From a virus, in IMG/VR virus record IMGVR_UViG_3300042691_003558, positions 1-21,008 of that record: a DNA stretch of 21,008 nucleotides; one strand, 5' to 3'. Shown here piece after piece: positions 6,783 through 13,696 of this stretch. The position numbers and the translations under genes were made by a program. The stretch's first letter is position 1. Each line of letters starts with the position of its first letter. The notes under the pieces were generated by a model that saw nothing but the letters and a program-made list of their open reading frames with translations, was not told the origin of the DNA and ran no database searches.

Positions 6783-7568
6783 ATGGCAGAACAATCAGGT
6801 TCTTTTTGGGGCGACCTAGCTCAAGCAGGTGCTGGTTTTTACTCGGCTAATGCAGCACGAGATGCAGCTAGAGAGGCTGCTCAAGCTCAGAACCAGTTAG
6901 GACAGCAATTAGCTTCCTATGCTGAGTTTAAGCCCTACAGCGTGACCTCTGGTTTTGGTACTGGCTACTTTGATACCAATAAGGGCACGGCTGGCTATGA
7001 GATTGATCCTCTCTTGGCTAGGTATCGTGACCAACTGTACTCTATGGGTGCAGGTGCTATCGACCAAGCAGCTATCGATCCTAACGTAGCTGCTCAACGA
7101 TTCTTGTCTCAACAGCAAGGTTTGTTGGCTCCTACCCGTCAGGCTGAGGACATCGCTCTTCGACAGCAGCAGCTTGGTCGTGGACGTATCGGCTTGGGTC
7201 TGAGCACTCAAGCTATGGGCGCAGGTAACGCAGGTGGTTATGTTAACCCTGAGCAATACCAACGTGACTTGGCTCGTAGCCGTGCTGACGCTGAACTGGC
7301 TACCCGTGCCTATGACTACGGTCAATCTGAAGTTGATCGCTTCTTGGGTCGGGGTACTGGTCTGTTCACTCAGGGCTTCGGTGTTGAAGAACTGGGTATG
7401 AAGCCTCTGGGCTTTGGTGCTGATCTAGGTAAGGCAGGTTCTACTGCTGGTGCAAACCAAGCTCAAGGTCTTTTGGCTACAGGTCAAGCAGCAATTAATG
7501 CTAACCGTAGTGGTCAACTGGCTAAGGCCAATATGTATCAGCAAATCCCCGGAATGTTTAGTCGATAA
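6783..7568 (+). CDS. Internal virion / ejection protein 1 (putative), 261 aa
   Basis: AAAGGATAAGACA precedes the ATG. The N-terminus has a short Gly/Ala hydrophobic patch (FWGDLAQAGAGFYSANAA) leading into an Ala/Gln-rich helix (RDAAREAAQAQNQLGQQLAS), then a Gly/Gln-rich remainder with long helical stretches (DIALRQQQLGRGRIGLGL). No enzyme motif is present. It is the first and smallest of three consecutive large Ala/Gln-rich genes downstream of the tail nozzle. In T7-like and other podoviruses this position is held by internal core proteins (gp14, gp15, gp16) that are ejected and span the envelope during infection. By order and composition it would correspond to the gp14-like member. This is inference from synteny, not from recognised homology. 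Confidence 0.6.
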   Translation: MAEQSGSFWGDLAQAGAGFYSANAARDAAREAAQAQNQLGQQLASYAEFKPYSVTSGFGTGYFDTNKGTAGYEIDPLLARYRDQLYSMGAGAIDQAAIDPNVAAQRFLSQQQGLLAPTRQAEDIALRQQQLGRGRIGLGLSTQAMGAGNAGGYVNPEQYQRDLARSRADAELATRAYDYGQSEVDRFLGRGTGLFTQGFGVEELGMKPLGFGADLGKAGSTAGANQAQGLLATGQAAINANRSGQLAKANMYQQIPGMFSR

Positions 7569-7579
7569 GGAATATCAGC

Positions 7580-8755
7580 ATGGAAGACACTACTTCATTG
7601 TTTAATTATCGTAACCCCCGGAGCATGATGGCTGACCGTTTTGCTGCTCAACGGCAAGCTCCTTCTGGTAGTTTGGATGAGATGACTGTCCAGCTAGGGG
7701 GTAATGCTGGTTCGTTGATTGGTAATGCCTTGTTTGGTGGTCGTACCTCTGCTATGGCAGAACAGGCGGTGCTTAACGAAGCAATCAAAGAGTCTGAGGT
7801 TGCTGAAGACCCTGATGAGCGTTTGTCTCTCTTTGCCAATGCTTTACGTAAGCGTGGCTTGGAAGGATATGCTCAGAAAGTAGATGCTCAGTTGCAGGGT
7901 CGTATTAAGGCCCGTACAGACGCTCAGACTGCTCAGGCTAAGGCTATAGAACAACAACAACGATTGGCTTCTTTGGCTCGTGTTGTGCAGCAGAAAACGG
8001 GTCTTAGCCCTGAAGAATCTTTGGCTTTAGCCCAAGACCCTGCTACTGTTCGTGAACTAATAAAAGTTGAAACTCAGGTTGTGGAAGCTAACGGGCGACA
8101 GGTACTTGTTAATAAGAACACAGGTGCGCCTATTCGTGATCTTGGTGCTGCTCCTGATAAACGTAATGTGACTAACGTACAAGTAGGCGGCCCTGATACT
8201 ACCAGTAAGGCTTTTGAGGTTGCTGATTCAAAGAGCTTAGGAACTCTCCGTGATGCCGCTTCTGCTGCTTCTGGGCAGCTTGGGTTCATTGCTCAGGCAC
8301 GGGAGCAAGTTCAAAGTGCCGCTGTTGCTGGTACAGGTGTTCCGACAGTTGTCCGTGGCCTAAACGCCTTTCTTGCGCCTTTGGGCATCAATGCAGACCA
8401 AGTTGCCAAGACTCGTAACCTTGAACAAGCATTGAACTCTATTATTGCTCAGGGTATTAAACAGTATGGTGCTAACCCATCGACTGCTGACTTGGAGTTT
8501 GCAAAACGAGCTTCTGCAAGCATCACTGATCCGAAGCAAGCTATTGCTGAAACTTTGGATTATCTGGAGAAACGGGCTAACGCCTTGATTAATAAAACGG
8601 ATGCTGCTGAGGCATATCTCCTAGAGAATAAGAACCTTGGTGGTTTTGAGAAGTTTTGGGCTAACCAGCAACAAAATCAAAACAACCCACCACAACAGCC
8701 GGGAACGAAGAAGACAAAGAGTGGCGTAAGCTACACAGTTGTTCCTCAAAATTAA
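7580..8755 (+). CDS. Internal virion / ejection protein 2 (putative), 391 aa
   Basis: TAAGGA at the previous stop acts as the ribosome site. The product is largely alpha-helical and rich in Ala, Gln and Lys: a coiled-coil run at about residues 100-135 (KARTDAQTAQAKAIEQQQRL), a segment VVEANGRQVLVNKNTGAPI (about 168-186), then ADSKSLGTLRDAASAASGQL and TRNLEQALNSIIAQGIKQYG followed by NPSTADLEFAKR. This last pattern recurs in many podovirus proteins annotated only as structural or internal virion. The C-terminus is Asn/Gln/Pro-rich low complexity (NQQQNQNNPPQQPG). There is no catalytic motif. The position as second of three points to an ejected core protein; function is inferred. Confidence 0.6.
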   Translation: MEDTTSLFNYRNPRSMMADRFAAQRQAPSGSLDEMTVQLGGNAGSLIGNALFGGRTSAMAEQAVLNEAIKESEVAEDPDERLSLFANALRKRGLEGYAQKVDAQLQGRIKARTDAQTAQAKAIEQQQRLASLARVVQQKTGLSPEESLALAQDPATVRELIKVETQVVEANGRQVLVNKNTGAPIRDLGAAPDKRNVTNVQVGGPDTTSKAFEVADSKSLGTLRDAASAASGQLGFIAQAREQVQSAAVAGTGVPTVVRGLNAFLAPLGINADQVAKTRNLEQALNSIIAQGIKQYGANPSTADLEFAKRASASITDPKQAIAETLDYLEKRANALINKTDAAEAYLLENKNLGGFEKFWANQQQNQNNPPQQPGTKKTKSGVSYTVVPQN

Positions 8756-8764
8756 GGAAAAGGT

Positions 8765-10702
8765 ATGAACTTCAAGTATGTTATCAATAACCAAGAGGTT
8801 CTTACCGACAGGGAGTTGACAGACGCAGAGATTGATGAAATCGCTGCTGATATAGGTGGAACCCCTCTTGCTGATAACCAATCAGAGGCTGAGACTCGGC
8901 GGCTTGCTTCTAAGAAAGAAGTTAAAACCACTACGAAGCCTTCTATGTCCTCTGTGGTAGACGCTGCTATGGACAGACAGAAACAATTTGAGACTCAGTT
9001 TCGTCAAGGGGCTGTAGAGAACCTCCCTGCTATTGCTGGTATTGGTCTCCCCGTGGCTGCTACTGCTATTTCCGGGCCTTTAGCACCTGTAGCCTTGGCA
9101 GGTCTTGGTATTATGGGAAGCATGGCAGGAGAAACCTCCCGTCAGCAACTACAAGGTGAAGACTTCAACATTAGCAAGATTGGACAAGAGGGTCTTCTGG
9201 GTGCTGTTGGCGAGGGGATCGGCAAGGCTCTACAAGTCGGTGTTCCTGCTGGTGTCCGTTCTATTAAGAACTTATTTGGTGTTGGTGACGCAGCTCCTCG
9301 TGCCGCTATTCCGTTAGCAGAGCGACAACTTGCACAAGAGACAGCACAAAGGCTAGGTGAGTCAATCCCTGCTTCTCGTGTTGGAGGCGAGGTAGCCCAG
9401 TTGTTTGAAGGCGTAAGTAGAGCAGGTGTCGGTCAAGGTTCCTTCACGGCAGCAGAGTCCCGTCTTGGTGATGCTTTAAACAAAGAGGTGCGTCGAATCA
9501 TTGACAACGTGACTTCTAATCCTATGTCTGATGTGGAGACAGGTCAAGCCCTGAAAACCACCTTAGAGTCTGCTGAAAAAGCAATCAAAGACACAGTGGC
9601 TCCTTTCTACAACACTGTTATTCCTACACGGGGACAAAACATCCCTGTGGATATGACAGCGTTGAGCAAAGAAGCAAAGGAAGCCTTGAATAAGTCTTTA
9701 GCCATGAGTCAATCAGGACGTACCCCTCTTGGTTTGGAAGCAGAAGATGTTGGTCTACTGAAGCAACTAGCAGACGTAAAATCTAATATGTCTTTTGCTG
9801 AGGCCCATGAGCTTCGTAGCACATTGTTGGCACAAAGCCGTAAGCTGGAAAGCAAGTATGGCCCTGATAATGATTTTAGTCGTTTGGTAAAAGGAGCGAT
9901 TAAAACTGTTAACAGCCAAATGGACACTGCTGCTGAGGCTTTTGACCCTGAGTTGAAGAGCTTGTATAAAGAGACTAGCAAACAATATCGGGAAGCTATG
10001 TCCACGTTGTTTGATAAGACTGTTGTACAGCTATTGAACAAGAATCCTGAAAAGGTAGGAGATGCGTTAGGCGCTAGTGGTAACGTCACAGAAGCTCTAA
10101 AGGTTCGACAGGCACTTGCCTTAGCTACTAAAAACAACGTAGCAGGGGTCAAGAAGCTAGAAGAAAACCTGCTTCGTGGTTATTTGCAACAAGTGACTAA
10201 AGGATTTGATGGGAACCTGAGCGACTTTGTGACACTAGGTGACAAGCTTCGTGATCCTAAGTTCAAACGAACTTTCAATGTCATGATGCAAATGAACCCC
10301 GATGTTCGAGGTAACGTGGAGAAACTAATCCGAACTGCACGGGTGGCTCAGGACACCAGCAAGCCTTCTATGCTTGGTGGCGGTTCGATCGCTGCTGCTA
10401 CTTTTTCAGCGGCTGCACTTCCTGCTTTCGTTGCGGGTGGCGGTGCTGATGTTGCTGCTGGTGCTGGTGTAAGTGCTTTGGCTGCTTTAGGTTTTAGTCA
10501 AGCTGTTATGGCAAGGGTTTTAACAAGCCCTTCGGCAACTAATACTTTGTTAGCTGCTGAAAGAGCTTTCCAATCAGGAAAATATGCCAAAGCTGCTGAG
10601 ATTATTCAAAACTCTCAGACTATACAACGTATCATCGGTCAGTCTTTAGCTCGTACAGAGCCTGTGGCGCAAGGTGTTGTAGGCATTAACCAAGGAGAAT
10701 AA
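8765..10702 (+). CDS. Internal virion / DNA-ejection protein 3 (putative), 645 aa
   Basis: AAGGAAAAGGT precedes the ATG. This is the largest gene in the window. The N-terminus contains ELTDAEIDEIAADIGG and a Ser/Thr/Lys linker, followed by a hydrophobic segment at about residues 88-122 (IAGIGLPVAATAISGPLAPV). A long helical middle carries many Glu/Lys/Gln heptads. A second Ala/Gly-rich hydrophobic region lies at about 537-585 (SIAAATFSAAALPAFVAGGG). Membrane-capable segments in a large virion protein fit a component that inserts into the host envelope during DNA delivery, analogous to T7 gp16 although shorter. No lytic transglycosylase Glu motif is recognised. It is followed by a tiny ORF and then the terminator, so it is the last large gene of the + strand transcript. 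Confidence 0.6.
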   Translation: MNFKYVINNQEVLTDRELTDAEIDEIAADIGGTPLADNQSEAETRRLASKKEVKTTTKPSMSSVVDAAMDRQKQFETQFRQGAVENLPAIAGIGLPVAATAISGPLAPVALAGLGIMGSMAGETSRQQLQGEDFNISKIGQEGLLGAVGEGIGKALQVGVPAGVRSIKNLFGVGDAAPRAAIPLAERQLAQETAQRLGESIPASRVGGEVAQLFEGVSRAGVGQGSFTAAESRLGDALNKEVRRIIDNVTSNPMSDVETGQALKTTLESAEKAIKDTVAPFYNTVIPTRGQNIPVDMTALSKEAKEALNKSLAMSQSGRTPLGLEAEDVGLLKQLADVKSNMSFAEAHELRSTLLAQSRKLESKYGPDNDFSRLVKGAIKTVNSQMDTAAEAFDPELKSLYKETSKQYREAMSTLFDKTVVQLLNKNPEKVGDALGASGNVTEALKVRQALALATKNNVAGVKKLEENLLRGYLQQVTKGFDGNLSDFVTLGDKLRDPKFKRTFNVMMQMNPDVRGNVEKLIRTARVAQDTSKPSMLGGGSIAAATFSAAALPAFVAGGGADVAAGAGVSALAALGFSQAVMARVLTSPSATNTLLAAERAFQSGKYAKAAEIIQNSQTIQRIIGQSLARTEPVAQGVVGINQGE

Positions 10703-10703
10703 T

Positions 10704-10757
10704 ATGCCCTGTGGAACTAAAAAGAAGGGTGGCAAGAAGCCACCAAAGAAGTACTAA
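10704..10757 (+). CDS. 17-aa Lys/Gly-rich mini-ORF
   Basis: An AAGGAG sits seven bases upstream of the ATG, immediately after the stop of the 645-aa gene. The ORF encodes MPCGTKKKGGKKPPKKY: 8 of 17 residues are Lys, with one Cys at position 3 and an aromatic C-terminus. The strong Shine-Dalgarno at correct spacing, and the location between a virion gene and the transcript terminator, make translation plausible. A small, highly basic peptide could bind DNA or RNA or be packaged in the virion; nothing in the sequence decides this. Tiny Lys/Gly-rich ORFs at the end of virion operons have been seen in other marine phages, but I cannot confirm homology here. Confidence 0.5.
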   Translation: MPCGTKKKGGKKPPKKY

Positions 10758-10774
10758 CCCAAGGTACAAATAGA

Positions 10775-10820
10775 AAAGCCCCGCAAGGTAGACTCATAAG
10801 GTCTACTTTGACGGGGCTTT
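10775..10820. terminator. Bidirectional intrinsic terminator between converging transcripts
   Basis: A perfect 9-bp outer stem AAAGCCCCG / CGGGGCTTT (10775-10783 and 10812-10820) encloses an inner stem AAGGTAGAC / GTCTACTTT (one G-T pair) around a short loop. T-rich DNA follows on both strands: TTT plus GTCGTTT on the + side, and TTTTCTA on the - side. It lies between the last + strand ORF (ends 10757) and the last - strand ORF (ends 10855), exactly where both transcripts should stop. Confidence 0.9.
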
Positions 10821-10823
10821 GTC

Positions 10824-10850
10824 GTTTCTACGTCAGAAACAATCGTTTCT
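10824..10850. repeat. Three-part GTTTCT/AGAAAC/GTTTCT hairpin set
   Basis: GTTTCT at 10824-10829, AGAAAC at 10835-10840 and GTTTCT at 10845-10850 can form either of two mutually exclusive 6-bp hairpins. The second lies just 3' of the stop of the - strand 52-aa gene. It may assist the neighbouring terminator on the - strand transcript or act as an RNA 3'-end barrier. Stems are short. Confidence 0.5.
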
Positions 10851-10854
10851 TATT

Positions 10855-11013
10855 TCAATACACGGTACTGAGAGTGAAGAAGCCAAGGTGAAGGCTGATG
10901 CAGTTACCAAGCACTCCTTCATCTGCCTTATCATTATCACTATCAACCACCAGTATTTCCTCATATTCCAGTCCGAAGACTAGACCTGTTTTCCAACTAA
11001 AATCAAAGATCAT
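10855..11013 (-). CDS. Small conserved phage protein, 52 aa
   Basis: On the - strand TAAGGAG sits upstream of the ATG, and the start overlaps the stop of the preceding gene as ATGA. The product begins MIFDFSWKTGLVFGLEYEEI, has an acidic middle (DSDNDKADE), and ends GNCISLHLGFFTLSTVY with a hydrophobic C-terminus. The pattern 'F.WKTGLVFGLE...GN.I.LHLG.F...' is a recurring tiny protein of T7-like and other phages with no known function. It is the last gene of the - strand transcript, directly before the terminator. There is no catalytic motif and only one Cys. Confidence 0.7.
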   Translation of the reverse strand: MIFDFSWKTGLVFGLEYEEILVVDSDNDKADEGVLGNCISLHLGFFTLSTVY

Positions 11014-11168
11014 ACACTCTCCTTAGTGGCTACTTGAGCCAAGAAATCTTGAATTTCAAACATCAAGTCGTACAGCTCAGAGTAGTCTGCTAAGAACAAA
11101 GGGACATTGGGGATGTCTGACATTGTATTAGCAATTTCCTCTAGCAGTCGTTCAGCTTCTTTTTCCAT
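11010..11168 (-). CDS. Small acidic protein of unknown function, 52 aa
   Basis: Two in-frame ATGs are present (first base at 11174 or 11168). AAAGGA abuts the first but is six bases from the second, so 11168 is preferred. The product is helical and acidic: EKEAERLLEEIANTMSDIPN, then a hydrophobic/aromatic run FLADYSELYDLMFEIQDFLA. I do not recognise a family. It is coupled to the 52-aa gene downstream by ATGA and lies just after nrdJ, separated by a hairpin. Nothing indicates its role. Confidence 0.6.
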   Translation of the reverse strand: MEKEAERLLEEIANTMSDIPNVPLFLADYSELYDLMFEIQDFLAQVATKESV

Positions 11169-11182
11169 AGTCATTCCTTTGT

Positions 11183-11204
11183 TAAGGTAATTTTTTTTAC
11201 CTTA
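11183..11204 (-). promoter_or_regulatory. 8-bp hairpin overlapping the nrdJ stop codon
   Basis: A perfect TAAGGTAA / TTACCTTA inverted repeat with a 6-base T loop (A6 on the transcript) includes the TAA stop of nrdJ at 11202-11204. It has no U tract after it, so it is not a classic terminator. It could be a processing or stability element, or could modulate translation of the following 52-aa gene, whose ribosome site starts just past the stem. Confidence 0.55.
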
Positions 11205-13121
11205 GCGAACTGGGCAAGCGCCTGTAGCACACTCAGCATCGTCCAGACCAATATCCAGCGAACTGATGCTGGTAATCAATCGGGTCTTAGCCACCAACTC
11301 GTCATACTGCTCTTTCGTAATCTCTTCCAGAGGAGCTTGTTTGAACCCATGCTCATTGTGCAGCAGGAACGACAAACTCTTATGGTTGGTCTTGTAGTTC
11401 TTCTTCAAGTATTTCTTGATCTCAGGCAACTCCTCCATACGATAGTACACAGTACAACTCACACTGTTATCACTCCACTCAGACTGCAACCACTTGATAG
11501 TCTCCAACTGGTCAAGAGCAGTCATGTCTTTAGCCAACACCGCATTGTCAGGGTGTCGGAAGGGGAAAGACACAACCATTGTTGAACGATCTTCTGAACC
11601 ATCAAAGTTCTGCTGATACTCCACAGGGTATCCATGATCTCGACAAGTCTGAACCAACGGGTGATTGGCACTGATACGAATACGACGAATCATGTATCGG
11701 GCATAGGCTGGATGACAACCCGGAGTCACACCGGGGAGCAACGACAGCGTACCAGAAGGCTTGACCGTGGTAATCTTAATCGACTCAGGGAAACCATTTT
11801 TAGCAGAATACTCCTTATCAAACTCACGCAACTGTGTATACACATCCTTCAACCATGTCTTCTGTTCCTCAGACGACTGCAAGACACCAGTGATACCGAT
11901 ACCCATACGCATATTCTTGTGGACAATCTCCTCAGTGACCTTCAGGTGGAAGGGCAGAGCCAGAGAGTGTTTGTTCACTCGGTACAGTAGTTTGGCTACA
12001 TCAGCCAGTTCTTCCTTACTTGTAATGTTCGGCAGGTAAATCTCTGCCAAGCAGCAAGTCTCTCCGTCTGCTAGGCTCTGTTCCGCACAAGGATTATATC
12101 CTTGAACCTCCGGGTCAGGGTATTGTGTCTCTCCCAAGCGTCCAACTTTGCGGGACAGCTTGAGATTGATGAGTCCATAAGGCTCTCCCTTACCTTCGTA
12201 ACCATCCCAGAAGAAATCATGTAAGTCTCCGATGTCGTGGCAGACGACTGAGTTATTAGACATTGCTCTCCACGAGGGAATATTACCCAAGTCCCATCGC
12301 TTCGCAAGTAGGTATTCAACATCGTCAGCATCTCCAATAGCAATCTGAGCACTACGGCGCACGTTACCTGCAACGACAACAGCACCGATAATGTTCATGA
12401 TGTCCAAGCAATCAACTGGACGGAGCCACTTACCTGCTCGTTTCTCCAGAATCTCGCCAATCTTACCGATACCCCACACCAAGTCCTCTGGGCCACTAGC
12501 AGTACCACCAAAGCCCTTGATAGGAGCGCCTTTAGAACGAATCAACTGTGTTGAGTAGCTGAACGTCTGCTTGCCACTCTTATGGGCTAGAAAGGCCGCT
12601 TTGAGCGTTTTGCCGAGTAGTGCCACCCAGCCCTCACGAGAGTCAGGAACAATAAAGTCAGCGTCAGCAGCATCAAGACGGGTAGGCCGAACAAAATTCT
12701 CATTGACAGGAGGAAGTTTCTCCACATTCTGCTTTTGAATATTGTAACCAACTCCAGACCCCAACATCAACAAATCCATTGCCCAAGTAAACGGCTCCAC
12801 GGGAGAGTTCACCACCTTAAATGCACAGTTCTGAAGGCTTGCCCCACCCAGTTTACCCACTGTGTCTGTACCCAACTGCCACAGGAATCGACCTGCAACA
12901 GTACCCTTCAACTCCAGCATATAACGCTTCAGACGCTGCTCTTCATCCAAGGTAAACCCACAGCCCAACTGCTTACGAGCACCTTCGACAACACGGTTGA
13001 TGGTGTCTTCAAACTCTTCGGTAGGGCTATCAGCATCATTCTCGTTCAAGCGGCGAGAATAGGTACGCTTGTAGGTCAGGTAACCAACGGAGCTGAACGG
13101 GGTAACAATTTCATTCGTCAT
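11202..13121 (-). CDS. nrdJ: Adenosylcobalamin-dependent (class II) ribonucleotide reductase
   Basis: This 639-aa protein reduces ribonucleotides to deoxyribonucleotides using a B12-derived radical, without oxygen or a second subunit. Landmarks match the monomeric RTPR type: LQNCAF gives the first redox Cys (C99); NPCAEQ gives Asn343, the radical Cys345 and Glu347; and ADGETC gives the partner Cys356, eleven residues later as in the Lactobacillus enzyme (C408/C419). VKPSGTLSLLPGVTPGCHP is the phosphate-binding loop. The C-terminus CATGACPVR carries the shuttle cysteine pair that reloads the active site. It is about 100 residues shorter than the Lactobacillus reference (739). AAAGGA precedes the ATG, which overlaps the stop region of the 54-aa gene. 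No thioredoxin gene is in the window, so a host or off-window reductant is implied. Confidence 0.93.
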   Translation of the reverse strand: MTNEIVTPFSSVGYLTYKRTYSRRLNENDADSPTEEFEDTINRVVEGARKQLGCGFTLDEEQRLKRYMLELKGTVAGRFLWQLGTDTVGKLGGASLQNCAFKVVNSPVEPFTWAMDLLMLGSGVGYNIQKQNVEKLPPVNENFVRPTRLDAADADFIVPDSREGWVALLGKTLKAAFLAHKSGKQTFSYSTQLIRSKGAPIKGFGGTASGPEDLVWGIGKIGEILEKRAGKWLRPVDCLDIMNIIGAVVVAGNVRRSAQIAIGDADDVEYLLAKRWDLGNIPSWRAMSNNSVVCHDIGDLHDFFWDGYEGKGEPYGLINLKLSRKVGRLGETQYPDPEVQGYNPCAEQSLADGETCCLAEIYLPNITSKEELADVAKLLYRVNKHSLALPFHLKVTEEIVHKNMRMGIGITGVLQSSEEQKTWLKDVYTQLREFDKEYSAKNGFPESIKITTVKPSGTLSLLPGVTPGCHPAYARYMIRRIRISANHPLVQTCRDHGYPVEYQQNFDGSEDRSTMVVSFPFRHPDNAVLAKDMTALDQLETIKWLQSEWSDNSVSCTVYYRMEELPEIKKYLKKNYKTNHKSLSFLLHNEHGFKQAPLEEITKEQYDELVAKTRLITSISSLDIGLDDAECATGACPVR

Positions 13122-13275
13122 TCAAATAATCCTTTAATTTATCTTGTTGTTCTTCAATCTCGTCACTGAACTTCTCCACGATGTCCTCGCTTCTAATGTT
13201 CAGTAACTCTATGAGCATAGTCTCTTCTACTTCACGAAGACGCTCCTTCAGTTCTGGGAAAGTGATCTCATTCAT
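13111..13275 (-). CDS. Small conserved acidic phage protein, 54 aa
   Basis: The ATG at 13275 overlaps the end of the upstream gene (stop at 13268-13270), and the ORF runs to 13111, overlapping the nrdJ start by 11 bases. The product is helical and acidic: NEITFPELKERLREVEETML, then IELLNIRSEDIVEKFSDEIE and a charged tail. The '..LLELLxIxSEDIVxxFxDxIE' pattern recurs as a short hypothetical protein in many T7-like and T4-like phages. Function is unknown. Overlaps on both sides show it belongs to the nucleotide-metabolism operon and is likely translated by coupling. Confidence 0.72.
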   Translation of the reverse strand: MNEITFPELKERLREVEETMLIELLNIRSEDIVEKFSDEIEEQQDKLKDYLNDE

Positions 13276-13696
13276 ATGCTTCAATCATCTTATCCAAATA
13301 CCAACGAGCCTTCTTCAGGTCTTCCACACCATTCTTGTCCATGAAGCGCATGAGGTATTGCATCATCTGCACATAGTCAGCATACTGCATTGCCCCACCT
13401 TTAGTAGGCATAGGAGCAGCCCACATCTTGTCTGCTAGTTTCTCAATCACATCTCGAACCTCAATGCCTTCTGCCTCAAAGAGCATATAGTGTCGTGGGC
13501 GGTTCACAGTGTCATAGTCTTTCTTACCAAAGGTTTCACGAAGAGCATCAGCAGGTCGCTTCCACACAGGACTATCATCCACATCTTTAAACACATCCTG
13601 ATGCACATACCGTGAGTTCATAAAGCAACCATTACAAGGATACTCTCGGTGGTCTTTGTACTGATAGAAGCACCCATCACAGTCATGATTTTTCAT
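13268..13696 (-). CDS. DUF3310 / T7 gp1.7-like nucleotide-kinase-type protein with N-terminal Cys motif
   Basis: 142 residues. The N-terminus holds two CxxC knuckles (C6, C9 and C21, C24), a zinc-ribbon-like element. The C-terminal part, VNRPRHYMLFEAEGIEVRDV ... QYLMRFMDKNG followed by DLKKARWYLDKMIE, is the DUF3310 signature (PF11753) shared with T7 gp1.7, which phosphorylates dTMP and dGMP despite lacking a P-loop. A role in dNTP supply suits its place beside nrdJ and two genes from thyX. The start lies 14 bases inside the metallophosphoesterase gene, with GGAGGGGAG upstream. The kinase activity is from established knowledge of gp1.7 only; many DUF3310 proteins remain untested. The Cys motif could aid nucleic acid binding or folding. 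Confidence 0.75.
   Translation of the reverse strand: MKNHDCDGCFYQYKDHREYPCNGCFMNSRYVHQDVFKDVDDSPVWKRPADALRETFGKKDYDTVNRPRHYMLFEAEGIEVRDVIEKLADKMWAAPMPTKGGAMQYADYVQMMQYLMRFMDKNGVEDLKKARWYLDKMIEAYE

Noticed and set aside
9709-10152. 147-codon open frame on the - strand opposite the 645-aa gene
   Set aside because: Ser/Leu-rich antisense reading of Ala/Lys codons, no context.
12735-13169. 144-codon open frame on the + strand opposite nrdJ
   Set aside because: A shadow of a confidently identified gene; its composition (His/Gln/Thr-rich) and lack of a start signal argue against it.
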